Assembly: GCA_965116245.1 (NCBI GenBank)
Contig: OZ220497.1
Span: 868,001-932,000 of the forward strand
Length of the DNA stretch: 64,000 nt
DNA from: Poriferisodalis sp965116245
GTDB taxonomy: Bacteria > Actinomycetota > Acidimicrobiia > Acidimicrobiales > Poriferisodalaceae
Reading direction: 5' to 3'
Shown here: positions 25,513 to 34,677 of the stretch, in pieces
Layout of the letters: the number at the start of each line of letters is the position of its first letter
How positions within the stretch are numbered: position 1 is the first letter of the stretch
Position numbers and translations under genes: made by a program
The notes under the pieces: generated by a model
What the model was told of the DNA's origin: nothing
The model's input: the letters and a program-made list of their open reading frames with translations, nothing else
The model's database searches: none

Positions 25513-25533
25513 TTACCATACACTGTTTGATTA
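25513..25533. promoter_or_regulatory. Island palindrome 4 (candidate TetR operator)
   Basis: Core CATACACTGTTTG at 25517-25529 flanked by TTAC and ATTA. It sits between the divergent hydrolase and PPDK-like genes and ends one base before an in-frame ATG at 25534. Confidence 0.7.
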
Positions 25534-25560
25534 ATGGGGGTTTCTGACAGGGTTGGCAAG

Positions 25561-27795
25561 ATGGCAAAGGCGCTGTCGCGCGAGCGCCAGCACATGCCGA
25601 TTCACTACTCATTCACGGAGCCGTCGGCAGTCAGCCGACAAGAACGGCGCGCCCTCCTCGGCGGCAAGGGTGCTGGCCTCGCTGACATGGCCCAGCGAGG
25701 CCTCCCGGTACCCCAGGGGTTCACGCTGACCACCGAGGCATGCCGTGCCTACCGCGCCTCAGGCTGGTCCACTGTTCACGAGACCGCGGTAAACGAAGGT
25801 CTCGGCAAGCTCGAAGAGCAGTCCTCGCGGAAACTCGGCTTCCGCGATCGCCCGCTACTCGTGAGCGTCCGGTCCGGGGCAGAGATCTCCATGCCAGGAA
25901 TGATGGACACCGTGCTCAACGTGGGCATGAACGACGAGGTCGAGGCCGCGCTCGCTGCCGAGACCGGCGATCCGGAGTTCGCAGCCGATGCTCATCGACG
26001 CTTCGTGCTGGCGTACGCGGAAATCGTGGAGGGCGCGCCGGGCGATGTGCTCGCCGCCGTAGCCACCGCGTATCCCGCTGCAACGGCCCAAGAGCTGCGG
26101 AACTCACTCACTGACTCCGGCTACACAGTCCCGAAGGATCCGGCTCGCCAACTCACCGAGGCCATCAAGGCCGTCTTCAGTTCCTGGGATACCCCAAGAG
26201 CCATCGCTTACCGTCAACATGAAGGCATTGCTGCGGATCTCGGGACTGCGTGCTCGATCCAGCGGATGGTCTTTGGCAATCTCGGTTCCGACTCCGGTAC
26301 CGGGGTCGCCTTCACCCGCCACCCTTCGACGGGCGAGCCCGGCCTTACCGGCGACCTCCTCGTCGGCGCCCAAGGCGAGGACGTCGTCTCAGGCGCACAT
26401 CAGACACAGGCCCTGGACACGATGGCAACCATCTGGCCAGCGGCCTATGACCAGCTCGCCCAGCTCGCCAACGAACTCGAGCACGACTACCGCGACATGG
26501 TCGACATTGAGTTCACCGTCGAGAAGGGCATGCTCTGGCTCCTGCAGTCCCGCGTCGGCAAGCGCAGTCCAGCAGCGGTGTTCAGAACCGCGTTGGACAT
26601 GGCGGAGGACCCGTCCTTCCCGCTCGACCGAGACGAGGCCGTCGAGCGATGCCGCTCCCTGTTCAACAACCCGCCGATGCGCACCTCGACCCCCACGGAT
26701 CCAGGTTCGACGCACGAGGTGATCGCCGCTGGCCTCCCTGCGTCGCCCGGCCGAGTTTCGGGCGCACTCCACACTGACATTGAGCGAGCAATCCGCGAGG
26801 CCGAAGCGGGCAATGCCGTCATCCTGGCTCGACCAGAGACCTCGCCGCGGGATGTCCACGGAATGACAGCCGCCAGCGGTCTGTTGACAACCCTGGGTGG
26901 CACGGTGAGCCACGCGGCCGTCGTCGCCCGTTCCTGGGGGCTGCCAGCTGTCGTCGGAGCGGACGATGTCGACGTCACCGACACCGGGATCACCTGTTCC
27001 GGTCGACACATCGAGATCGGGACAACCGTCACCATCGACGGGACCTCAGGCGAATTGCTGCTTGGCGCACATGATGGCGATCTCGTCCACCTCCCGGAGG
27101 TCGCGACCATCAAGAGGTGGGCCCAGGAAGGGACGACCCGAGACTCGGACCAGGTTGACCTCGCCGAGAGCGACCAGCCCGAGTTCGAACCGGCCCTTCG
27201 CCTCCTCGCGATCAAGGGCGCTGCGACGGTGACGGTCCTCGCCGACGCCCTCGCTGCCACCGAGGCGGCCACTGCGACCGTCTTGGGCAAAGCCGAAGCG
27301 AACAGTCTGGCGACCGAGAGCGCGGGCACGTGGAAGCTGACCGAGAATGCCGCCCACGTCATCGCCTCGATAGCCGGATCACCGAGCGACGCGGAGCGAG
27401 AAGCGCTTGGCGCGATCCTCGACCGGTTCCATGGACCCAACCTGGAACTAAAAGCCCTCGTGACCCAATGGCAGATGCGCACGATCGACGACGAGGCCGT
27501 GGTCAACGACCACTCGGACTCTGCCTATGACCAATCGCTCATCGGCACGCTTCGTGACGACGTCCACCCGGCTGTGACCGCCATTGTCGAGGAAACTGCA
27601 GCGCTCACCGACCACATGGCGGACTACTCGAGACGGTTAGATCGGGCCCTCTTGCGACTTGAGCAGGGCGACCGCAGTTACATGGCACACCCGCTTCTCG
27701 ACTCGTATCACACGGTCTGGTTCGAGCTCCATGAAGAACTCATCCGTCTAGCCGGGCGCACCCGACGCGACGAAGCGGAGGCTGGCCGTGCCTAA
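25561..27795 (+). CDS. PPDK-like protein: ATP-grasp plus phosphohistidine domain, no PEP-binding barrel
   Basis: 744 residues from ATG 25561 (an ATG at 25534 starts right against the palindrome). The N-terminal two thirds match pyruvate phosphate dikinase: LLGGKGAGLADMAQRGLPVP, LLVSVRSGAEISMPGMMDTV, GTACSIQRMVFGN, SGTGVAFTRHPSTGEPGL and VDIEFTVEKGMLWLLQSRVG. The swivel domain carries TLGGTVSHAAVVARSWGLPA with the phospho-His. Instead of the roughly 340-residue PEP/pyruvate barrel there are only about 220 unrelated residues (ATEAATATVLGKAE..., SLIGTLRDDVHPAVTAIVEE). It should form a phosphoenzyme from ATP but cannot make PEP in the normal way, so phosphoryl transfer to another acceptor is likely. 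Confidence 0.87.
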   Translation: MAKALSRERQHMPIHYSFTEPSAVSRQERRALLGGKGAGLADMAQRGLPVPQGFTLTTEACRAYRASGWSTVHETAVNEGLGKLEEQSSRKLGFRDRPLLVSVRSGAEISMPGMMDTVLNVGMNDEVEAALAAETGDPEFAADAHRRFVLAYAEIVEGAPGDVLAAVATAYPAATAQELRNSLTDSGYTVPKDPARQLTEAIKAVFSSWDTPRAIAYRQHEGIAADLGTACSIQRMVFGNLGSDSGTGVAFTRHPSTGEPGLTGDLLVGAQGEDVVSGAHQTQALDTMATIWPAAYDQLAQLANELEHDYRDMVDIEFTVEKGMLWLLQSRVGKRSPAAVFRTALDMAEDPSFPLDRDEAVERCRSLFNNPPMRTSTPTDPGSTHEVIAAGLPASPGRVSGALHTDIERAIREAEAGNAVILARPETSPRDVHGMTAASGLLTTLGGTVSHAAVVARSWGLPAVVGADDVDVTDTGITCSGRHIEIGTTVTIDGTSGELLLGAHDGDLVHLPEVATIKRWAQEGTTRDSDQVDLAESDQPEFEPALRLLAIKGAATVTVLADALAATEAATATVLGKAEANSLATESAGTWKLTENAAHVIASIAGSPSDAEREALGAILDRFHGPNLELKALVTQWQMRTIDDEAVVNDHSDSAYDQSLIGTLRDDVHPAVTAIVEETAALTDHMADYSRRLDRALLRLEQGDRSYMAHPLLDSYHTVWFELHEELIRLAGRTRRDEAEAGRA

Positions 27796-28975
27796 TGAAT
27801 CCGACAACACAGTTGGCGCGCTGGCCGGGCTACGCGTCCTTGAAGTCGGCCACCTCATTGCGGGCCCATTCTGTGGCCACCTGTTCGCCGACCACGGCGC
27901 TGAGGTGATCAAGATCGAGCCGCCAGGCGGTGACCCGATGCGTCACTGGGGTCGGGACTATCGGGGCATCGGCTTGTATTGGCCGATCATCGCACGCGGG
28001 AAGAAGTCGGTCACGCTGGACCTTCGTACCGACGGTGATCGGCAATCATTTCGTCAGTTGGCTCGGGGCGCCGACGTGGTTATCGAGAACATGAGGCCTG
28101 GGGTGATGGAACGTTGGGGCCTCGGGCCCGACGATCTTCGAACCCGTAACGAAAAGCTCATCATGGTTCGGATCAGTGGCTACGGCCAGACCGGCCCGTA
28201 CTCGGACCAAGCGGGTTATGGGCTCGTCGCCGAGGCGATGAGCGGATTCCGGCACCTGTCCGGAGAACTGGGCCGCGCTCCGGTTCGCGTCGGAATTTCC
28301 ATCGGGGACTCGCTCGCGGCGACGCAGGGCTTCATCGGCGCCCTGATGGCGCTCTGGCGCAGAGATCGGCCGGGTGGCACCGCACACGGACAGGTCATTG
28401 ACGTTGCGCTGTACGAGGCGATGTTCATGTACATGGAGTCGATTGCGGCGGAGTACGACAAACTGACCGAGATTCGCCAACCCGCTGGGCCCACCTTGCC
28501 AGGCATCGCTCCCTCGAACGCATACCCGACCGCGGACAAACAATGGGTCCTCATCGGAGCCAACCAGGACTCAGTCTTCGCTCGCCTCGCTTCGGCAATC
28601 GGCCGACCTGACTGGGCCGAACCGCCCTCGCCGTTCGTCAATCATGTCGGACGCGGTGCCGCGCAGGCTGAACTCGACGGACTGATCGCCGAGTGGACCG
28701 CCGCCCAATCTCTCGACGCCATCCTCGACCACATGGCCGCCGCGGGGGTCCCGGCAGGCCACCTCTACACGGCTGCAGACATCGTCGCGGACCCGCACTA
28801 CGCCGCGCGCGAGATGCTGATCCACATCGACGAGCCGAACCTGAACAACGAGTCCGTGTTGCACCCAGGTGTCGTCCCGAAGCTGAGCGGCACGCCCGGC
28901 CGGATCCGCCGAGGCGCACCGCTCTTGGGCGAACACAACGACGAAATCCGAGCAGAACTGGAGGCAGTGGCATGA
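27788..28975 (+). CDS. CaiB/BaiF family CoA transferase (first copy)
   Basis: 395 residues from GTG 27788, overlapping the PPDK-like stop by 8 bases. N-terminus LAGLRVLEVGHLIAGPFCGH, ADHGAEVIKIEPPGGDPMRH, KSVTLDLRT, VVIENMRPGVMERWGLGPDD and HGQVIDVALYEAMF are the family hallmarks; the last contains the Asp that forms the acyl-anhydride in formyl-CoA transferase. It moves CoA between carboxylic acids. It is the middle gene of a three-gene operon with the acyl-CoA ligase. Confidence 0.93.
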   Translation: MPNESDNTVGALAGLRVLEVGHLIAGPFCGHLFADHGAEVIKIEPPGGDPMRHWGRDYRGIGLYWPIIARGKKSVTLDLRTDGDRQSFRQLARGADVVIENMRPGVMERWGLGPDDLRTRNEKLIMVRISGYGQTGPYSDQAGYGLVAEAMSGFRHLSGELGRAPVRVGISIGDSLAATQGFIGALMALWRRDRPGGTAHGQVIDVALYEAMFMYMESIAAEYDKLTEIRQPAGPTLPGIAPSNAYPTADKQWVLIGANQDSVFARLASAIGRPDWAEPPSPFVNHVGRGAAQAELDGLIAEWTAAQSLDAILDHMAAAGVPAGHLYTAADIVADPHYAAREMLIHIDEPNLNNESVLHPGVVPKLSGTPGRIRRGAPLLGEHNDEIRAELEAVA

Positions 28976-30492
28976 CCTCGGACACGATCGCCCATGACTG
29001 GGTCAACCATCACGCGAGTCGCACTCCTGACAACGTCGCCCTCGTCGATGCCGACAGTGGAGAGATGTGGACTTGGGAGCGACTGAATGATCGCGTGGGG
29101 CGCCTCGCGGCCGCACTGAGACAGGCCGGGGTGCAACGCGGAGAACGGGTAGCCGTGCTGGCCGACACCTACCCCGGCATCTTCGAGATCCAGTTCGCTT
29201 GCTTTCGCCTGGGCGCCATCTTCGTGCCGCTCAATTGGCGGCTCCAGGTCGACGAACTCGTGACCATCTGCGCCGACGCCGCGCCAGTCGCCATGATCCA
29301 CGACGAGGTGTGGGCTGAGCGGACCCAAGAGGTCCTCACCCGCTCCCCCGTCGACCTCGTCTTCGACACCGCCGGGCTGGACGAGCTTCTCGCGGCGCAC
29401 CAGCCGATGCCGCCCGGGACGGACAACACCATGGCAACTCCGTGCCAGCTTTTGTACACCTCGGGAACGACGGGCCTCCCGAAGGGTGTGATCTGCACCT
29501 TCGGCACGCTGACGTGGAACATGGTGAATGGCGTCCAACCGAAAGGGCTTACAGCCGCTGGCGTCAATGTCTATAACCCTCTCCCGCTCTTCCATGCTGG
29601 CGGGCTCAACTCGATGGCGAACCCCGCGCTGATGAACGGCGCGTGCGTCACAACGGCCGCTCGCTTCGACCCGGCCGCGGCGCTCGCCGCCATGACAGAT
29701 CCCGACAACCCTGCCACCCACATCGCAGCCGTGCCCGTCATCTACCAAGAGATCGCCGCCTTGCCGGAGTTCCCCGATGCCGACCTGTCAGCGGTTCGCA
29801 TCGCGGTCGTTGGTGGCGGGGCTGCGTCGGCCGATCTCGTCAAGGCATTCTTAGCAAAGGGCGTCAAGCTCGAAGCCCACTACGGCAGCACCGAGCTCGG
29901 GCCCGCGACCCTGGCGATCTCCCCACCGGACCCCGACCTGATGCTCACTGGCTCTGTCGGCCGTCCGGTGCTGCACCAGGCCGTCCGCCTCGTGGACGAC
30001 AGCGGGAACGACGTCGACGACGGTGCCATCGGCGAGATTTGGGTGAAGGGGCCCAGCGTCACACCCGGCTACTGGGGTCTTGACAACGCCGAGTTCTTCA
30101 GCGACGGCTGGTTCAAGACCGGGGACATGGCATGGAAAGACGAAGCGGGCAACTACTTCCTCGCTGATCGCGCCAAGGACATGTACAAGTCTGGCGGCGA
30201 GAACATTTACCCCTCGGAGGTCGAGCGACTCGTTCTCGACTCCCCAGCGGTGGCAGAAGTCGCCATCATCGGGATCCCCGACGAGAAATGGGGTGAGGTC
30301 GGTCTTGCCATCGTGGTCGCGGCACCCGGTTCGGCACCCACGCTGGCCGACATCCACGAGGCCATCGGCGACCGAGTCGCCCGATACAAACTGCCGCACG
30401 CGCTCGAACTCGTCGATGAGCTGCCTCGTAACGTCACAGGCAAGGTGGCCAAGGTCGAGCTTCGGGAGCGCTATGTGAGAGCCGATCGGTAG
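28972..30492 (+). CDS. AMP-forming acyl-CoA synthetase
   Basis: 506 residues from ATG 28972, which overlaps the CoA-transferase stop by four bases (ATGA). Adenylation motifs are all visible: LLYTSGTTGLPKGVI, YGSTELGPATLA, GYWGLDNAEFFSDGWFKTGD, ADRAKDMYKSGGENIYPSEV and the catalytic Lys in RNVTGKVAKVELRE. It activates a carboxylic acid to its CoA thioester. The substrate cannot be read from sequence; the context suggests a lipophilic acid. Confidence 0.94.
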   Translation: MTSDTIAHDWVNHHASRTPDNVALVDADSGEMWTWERLNDRVGRLAAALRQAGVQRGERVAVLADTYPGIFEIQFACFRLGAIFVPLNWRLQVDELVTICADAAPVAMIHDEVWAERTQEVLTRSPVDLVFDTAGLDELLAAHQPMPPGTDNTMATPCQLLYTSGTTGLPKGVICTFGTLTWNMVNGVQPKGLTAAGVNVYNPLPLFHAGGLNSMANPALMNGACVTTAARFDPAAALAAMTDPDNPATHIAAVPVIYQEIAALPEFPDADLSAVRIAVVGGGAASADLVKAFLAKGVKLEAHYGSTELGPATLAISPPDPDLMLTGSVGRPVLHQAVRLVDDSGNDVDDGAIGEIWVKGPSVTPGYWGLDNAEFFSDGWFKTGDMAWKDEAGNYFLADRAKDMYKSGGENIYPSEVERLVLDSPAVAEVAIIGIPDEKWGEVGLAIVVAAPGSAPTLADIHEAIGDRVARYKLPHALELVDELPRNVTGKVAKVELRERYVRADR

Positions 30493-30636
30493 GTCCGCCG
30501 CTTACCGTGTCTGGCGGGTCGTGACCGGTCTCGCCCGACGACGGGCCTGGATCGCCGACCGTCCGGGCGCCCCGGGTCACATCAATCACCTGGCCGAGCA
30601 CACGACGGCACTGCGAAGCACGTTGTTCCACAAGGG

Positions 30637-31284
30637 CTACGCGCGGGACAGCGTCGGTTCTCCGTTCGTCGCGTCAATGAGCGCCGCAAAGCCCGCGATG
30701 ATCGATCGCGCCACGAGGTCGAACGTCTCGTCGTGGTCCATGCTCGCCTGACGGGCGAGCGCGAAGAGATGCGGGTAGTCCTCTTGCCAGTCGCGGGCAT
30801 CGTCGGTGTCTTCGGCGGCATCGATCGGGCTGGCGTACATGACGGTGCCAATCGCCAACGCCTCGAGGCTCTCGAGCAACGGGAGAACAAGATCGCGGGT
30901 GACGCCTTGGACGGCGAGGAGCGCGGCTGTCGCGTTGTGTTCACGGAGGCCGATACGCATCGCGTGGCGTCGTACGAGCAACGGCATCAGATTTGGGTGC
31001 GCCAACAATGCGCGACGGAACTCGAGGAGGTTCGACAGCAGCCACTCCTGCCAGTCGGCAGCGGGATCTGTGGGCGTGCGCACTCCCTCGAGGGCAAGCG
31101 TCGCGACGCCGACCAGAATCTCGTCCTTGTTCCGGAAGTGGTGGTAGAGCGAGGCACCGTTGATGCCCAACTCCTCCGCCAAGCGGCGGATCGTCAGCGC
31201 TTCCAACCCTTCGCGGTCTGCGATCGCCAGTGCGACATCCAGCGTCTTTCGCTGCGAGACCAGCGGAACTTTCGGTCGGGCCAC
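30637..31284 (-). CDS. TetR-family regulator, likely controller of the island
   Basis: 215 residues from GTG 31284 (GGAG six bases upstream); longer starts back to 31359 lack support. The N-terminal helix-turn-helix is LTIRRLAEELGINGASLYHH with the usual FRNKDEIL tail. The C-terminal two thirds form the helical ligand-binding part with a hydrophobic run (LLESLEALAIGTVMYAS). It is the only regulator gene in the block, and one of the repeated palindromes lies about 95 bases upstream, as expected for autoregulation. It is therefore the best candidate to bind all these sites. Confidence 0.9.
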   Translation of the reverse strand: MARPKVPLVSQRKTLDVALAIADREGLEALTIRRLAEELGINGASLYHHFRNKDEILVGVATLALEGVRTPTDPAADWQEWLLSNLLEFRRALLAHPNLMPLLVRRHAMRIGLREHNATAALLAVQGVTRDLVLPLLESLEALAIGTVMYASPIDAAEDTDDARDWQEDYPHLFALARQASMDHDETFDLVARSIIAGFAALIDATNGEPTLSRA

Positions 31285-31376
31285 GGGCTGCTCCTGGTCG
31301 TGGTGCGTTTGGTAACCAGGGTTCACGGTACCGCGCAGACCACCGAAAGATACCTGCATCTCAACCCGCTGGCAGA

Positions 31377-31397
31377 TTATCCATCGTTGTTTGATAT
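31377..31397. promoter_or_regulatory. Island palindrome 5 (candidate TetR operator, autoregulatory)
   Basis: Core CCATCGTTGTTTG at 31381-31393 flanked by TTAT and ATAT, upstream of the TetR gene. Confidence 0.65.
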
Positions 31398-31506
31398 AAT
31401 AGCGGCGCGTGGTTGCTGACAGCGTTCGCGTTCGTGATGTCGGACCCCGGGACGGGCTTCAGTCGGTTGCGCCCGATCTGAGCCTTGACGCGAAGCTTCG
31501 CTTGAG

Positions 31507-32061
31507 TCAGTTGCTGGCGCGGGCAGCGTCTTTCACTGCGGACCGGGTCACGATGCCCTCATAATCGGCCTCGGTTGCCGGGGAGTCGTCCCTGAGGAGG
31601 CGCGCAGCCTCGCTGCGTTCATCGGGGCCAAGCACTCGTGTCGGCAACGTCCACTCAACCAGCGAGCCGTCGGGATCACGGGTGTAGATACTGACGATGA
31701 AGTCGTGGTCGACCTCGACGACGTGGTAGCCATTATCGAGCCAGCGTTGCTTTTTGGCATCGAGTTCGGCGCGGCTGTCGACCTGAAACGCGACGTGGTT
31801 TACCCACCAGGGCAGACCCGCGCCTGTGGAGATGCCTCCGGACCAATCGTCTGCCTCGAGCTGCTCCCCTTCGAGCCCACGGAGGTCCCAGATGGCAAAG
31901 AGTGTGCCGTCGCCGATGTCATAGAAGATGTGCTTGGTCCAGCCCCCGCCTGGGGCTTCGCGCTTCACGACCTTCACCAACTCAAACCCCATCGCCTCGG
32001 TGTAGAACCGATGCACATTCTCGACGTTCTTCGCGGCGACGGCCAGGTGGTGTACGGGCAT
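31507..32061 (-). CDS. VOC-family (glyoxalase/extradiol dioxygenase fold) protein
   Basis: 184 residues. MPVHHLAVAAKNVENVHRFY is the typical start of a vicinal-oxygen-chelate domain, with the metal-ligand His at residue 4 or 5; the second half has WWVNHVAFQVDSRAELDAKK (His ligand) and YTRDPDGSLVEWTLP (Glu ligand). Such enzymes are dioxygenases, isomerases or epimerases that use a metal. The C-terminal tail of about 40 residues has no known domain. It is a single-gene unit with its own palindrome 20 bases upstream. Confidence 0.88.
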   Translation of the reverse strand: MPVHHLAVAAKNVENVHRFYTEAMGFELVKVVKREAPGGGWTKHIFYDIGDGTLFAIWDLRGLEGEQLEADDWSGGISTGAGLPWWVNHVAFQVDSRAELDAKKQRWLDNGYHVVEVDHDFIVSIYTRDPDGSLVEWTLPTRVLGPDERSEAARLLRDDSPATEADYEGIVTRSAVKDAARASN

Positions 32062-32080
32062 CCTCTAACCTCCAAAGACC

Positions 32081-32101
32081 GAATCTAACAATGCTTGGTT
32101 A
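32081..32101. promoter_or_regulatory. Island palindrome 6 (candidate TetR operator)
   Basis: Core CTAACAATGCTTG at 32085-32097 flanked by GAAT and GTTA, directly upstream of the VOC gene. Confidence 0.65.
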
Positions 32102-32129
32102 CGCTGTGCAAACCCACCGCAAGACAGCA

Positions 32130-33236
32130 TCAGAAATCAAAGGTCACGACGGAGCGGGCATGGGCCCCCACACGTAGGCGCTCGTATCCCACGTTGACGT
32201 CATCCAATGCGAGGTGCTCCTCGATCAAGGCGTCGAGCTCGAGGCGACCCTGCAGGTACAAGCGAGCCAACATCGGGATGTCGTCGGTGAAACGACTCGA
32301 CCCCATGATCAACCCTCTGATCGCCTTTTGCCGGAAGACCATCGGACCGCCCGGTATCTCGACCGTGGCATCGGCCGCGGGAACACCAACGATGTACGCG
32401 GTGCGCCCGGGCGCGGCCATGTCAACCGCCTGGGCGATCGTCGCTGGCAATCCGACGACCTCGAATGCATGGTCGACACCGCCTCCCGATGCCTCGAGGA
32501 CCGCGTCGGCGCCAGGTCCGGCACTGGCGTCAACGATGTCGGTCGCACCTAAACGACGAGCCAGCTCAAGCTTGGCTGGCTCGGTGTCGACCGCGAAGAT
32601 GCGCTCCGCACCGGCGAGCCGCGCCCCTTGGACCACGTTCAAGCCCACGCCACCGCACCCAATCACGGCAACCGTCTCACCCACACCAACACGCGCACCG
32701 TTGATCACCGATCCCACGCCGGTGAGTACGGCGCAGCCCAACAACGCAGCGCAATCGAGGGGCACCTCTTTGGGGATAGCAACGACAGCGTTACGGTGAA
32801 CCAACATCTGCTCGGCGAGGCCGCCGAGGGAACCAAGCGGGTAGAGCGGTTGGTTCGACCAGCGCAGGGGCGGGTCACCCGCGCCGCGCCCGATCGCTCG
32901 GCGGCGAGCACACAACCAGGGCTCGCCGCCGCGGCAGCGAGGACACGACCCACAGAACTGGGACGTGCATGTGACCACGTGATCGCCGACCCCAACGTCG
33001 GTGAACTCGCTGCCCACGGCCTCCACTACCCCGGCGCACTCGTGGCCGATCACGGCTGGCAACGCCGCTGGCAGATGGCCGTCGAGCACGTGGACATCGC
33101 TGTGACAGAGCCCACACGCCGCCACGCGGACGAGCACCTCGTCTGGGCGCGGAGCGGCGATCTCGACATCTTCGATCCGCAATTCGCCCGGGGTTTGAGT
33201 GAGTACCGCTGCTCTGATGGATCTTCGCTCACTCAT
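32130..33236 (-). CDS. Zinc-dependent alcohol dehydrogenase
   Basis: 368 residues. Catalytic zinc ligands CGLCHSDVH and GHECAGVVEAVG and the structural zinc loop CGSCPRCRGGEPWLC (four Cys) are intact. VAVIGCGGVGLNVVQGARLA is the NAD(P)-binding motif. A medium-chain dehydrogenase that interconverts an alcohol and a ketone or aldehyde. Its ATG overlaps the stop of the SDR fragment by four bases, so it is translationally coupled to the P450 operon. Confidence 0.95.
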   Translation of the reverse strand: MSERRSIRAAVLTQTPGELRIEDVEIAAPRPDEVLVRVAACGLCHSDVHVLDGHLPAALPAVIGHECAGVVEAVGSEFTDVGVGDHVVTCTSQFCGSCPRCRGGEPWLCARRRAIGRGAGDPPLRWSNQPLYPLGSLGGLAEQMLVHRNAVVAIPKEVPLDCAALLGCAVLTGVGSVINGARVGVGETVAVIGCGGVGLNVVQGARLAGAERIFAVDTEPAKLELARRLGATDIVDASAGPGADAVLEASGGGVDHAFEVVGLPATIAQAVDMAAPGRTAYIVGVPAADATVEIPGGPMVFRQKAIRGLIMGSSRFTDDIPMLARLYLQGRLELDALIEEHLALDDVNVGYERLRVGAHARSVVTFDF

Positions 33237-33391
33237 TGGTCCCTCCTCATCTGTACCAGCATCGAGGCTTTCCGGTCGATCTCAGCCACAGAGGCATTGG
33301 CGTCGATGAACAGCTTGATGATTGCGGCACCGATCCCCTGTGCTGCTCCGGTGAAGACGACGTCGCCGGTGAAATCGAAGGCGGTCGTCAT
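33233..33391 (-). pseudogene. N-terminal fragment of a short-chain dehydrogenase, held in frame between two genes
   Basis: ATG 33391 to TGA 33233 encode 52 residues. FTGDVVFTGAAQGIGAAIIK is the SDR nucleotide-binding start (TGxxxGIG), then LFIDANASVAEIDRK, after which it shifts to unrelated QMRRDQ. A full SDR is about 250 residues, so about 200 were lost. Both ends have 4-base ATGA overlaps with the P450 and ADH genes, and the ADH ribosome site (GAGGAGG) lies at its end. It may persist only as a translation-coupling relay. Confidence 0.75.
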
Positions 33392-34578
33392 TGAGTTGCT
33401 CCCGTGGCCTCAACCGGGACCGCGACTGGCCCGCGGACATGGCCGGGCGTCCACTCGACCTCCTCAGGATTCGGCACGCGGAACGTAGGGAACGCCCCGA
33501 TGAACTCCTCCAGCGCGACCCGCAGCTCCATGCGGGCGAGGTTGGAGCCCAGGCAACGGTGGATCCCCAGGCCAAACGTTGCGTGCCGGTTGGCCGCACG
33601 GTCGATGACGAACTCATCCGCCCGGTCGAACGCTGATAGATCCCGGTTGGCGGAGACGAAGGGCAGCAGAAGGCGTTCACCAGCCCGAATCGGGCAGCCA
33701 GCGAAGTCGATGTCGTTGGCGGCGATCCGTCCGACGGCGACAGGGGCGTAGAACCGCAGCACCTCCTCAACCGCACCGGGGATCAGCTCTGGCTCAGCGA
33801 CCAACCGAGCGAGGTCTGCCTGGTGGCTGCCGAGATGCCAGAGCGCTGTGCCCAAAACGCTCCACGTCGTGTCGATACCGGCCACGACGAGGAGGTACGC
33901 CATTCCGACCGCCATCTCGTCGGACAGCGGCTCGCCATCGATCTGCTGGCTTGCGACGATCGTCAGAACATCGGTGCCGTCGCCTCCCCGGCGGTCCTCG
34001 AGCAGGGGGCGGAGGTACTGCTGCAGCGCAGCAATGGCATCGTGTCGTGCGCGTGGATCGGCATATCCCTCGACCATGATCGCTCGTATCCATCCGCGGA
34101 ACGTCGCGGCATCGGCGGGGGGCAAGTCAAGCAACATCGCCACCGCCTGAGTCGGGATGTGCTGGGCAAAACGTCCGGCTGCGTCAAAGCGGCCGTTCGC
34201 TGGCAATGCTGCGATCAGACTCTTGCAGTAGCCGCGGAGCTCGTCCTCAAGCCCCGCGATAGAGCGTGGTGCGAAGCTCGGCAACAGGACACGCCGATGA
34301 TCACCGTGGTCGGGCGGATCGCTGGTGATTGGAGGTGATTTCTTTGTGTTCGTACCGGGCGGGCGAACGCCGGTCTCGCGCGAGCTGAAGGCCTCGTGAT
34401 CCAGTATCACTGAGCTGATCAGGTCGTGAGTCGTCACCAACCAGGCTCCTCCGTAGCGCTCGGTGCGCGCCACTGGACAGGTGTCGCGCAGCGTGGCCGC
34501 TATCGAGAACGGATCCCGCGCCCAAGCCGGATCGGCGTGGTCCCAGTCGGTGCACCAGTCCTGCACTGGATCCGTCAT
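33388..34578 (-). CDS. Cytochrome P450 (first copy)
   Basis: 396 residues. Haem loop FGLGIHRCLGSNLARMELRV (FxxGxxxCxG), I-helix LLVVAGIDTTWSVL with the AGxDTT oxygen site, K-helix EEVLRFYAP (ExxR) are all present. Soluble bacterial type needing a ferredoxin and reductase from elsewhere. It heads the operon P450 - SDR fragment - ADH. A palindrome lies 36 bases upstream of the ATG. Confidence 0.96.
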   Translation of the reverse strand: MTDPVQDWCTDWDHADPAWARDPFSIAATLRDTCPVARTERYGGAWLVTTHDLISSVILDHEAFSSRETGVRPPGTNTKKSPPITSDPPDHGDHRRVLLPSFAPRSIAGLEDELRGYCKSLIAALPANGRFDAAGRFAQHIPTQAVAMLLDLPPADAATFRGWIRAIMVEGYADPRARHDAIAALQQYLRPLLEDRRGGDGTDVLTIVASQQIDGEPLSDEMAVGMAYLLVVAGIDTTWSVLGTALWHLGSHQADLARLVAEPELIPGAVEEVLRFYAPVAVGRIAANDIDFAGCPIRAGERLLLPFVSANRDLSAFDRADEFVIDRAANRHATFGLGIHRCLGSNLARMELRVALEEFIGAFPTFRVPNPEEVEWTPGHVRGPVAVPVEATGATQ

Positions 34579-34609
34579 ACAGCGGCCTCCCGCAACCGAG
34601 TGTTACTGC

Positions 34610-34630
34610 AAATCTATCACTGTTTGATTA
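34610..34630. promoter_or_regulatory. Island palindrome 7 (candidate TetR operator)
   Basis: Core CTATCACTGTTTG at 34614-34626 flanked by AAAT and ATTA, upstream of the P450 gene at 34578. Confidence 0.7.
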
Positions 34631-34677
34631 GCGAGACCAGGCGGTGTCGTAGGCGCATGCGAGCGACGGAAGTCCGG

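Noticed and set aside
26487..27506. Long open frame of 339 codons on the minus strand across the PPDK-like gene
   Set aside because: It is antisense to a gene with clear ATP-grasp and phosphohistidine motifs and is Ser/Arg-rich without family features; high-GC DNA yields such open frames.
25561..27795. Ordinary pyruvate phosphate dikinase
   Set aside because: The C-terminal PEP/pyruvate-binding barrel is absent, so the usual reaction is unlikely.
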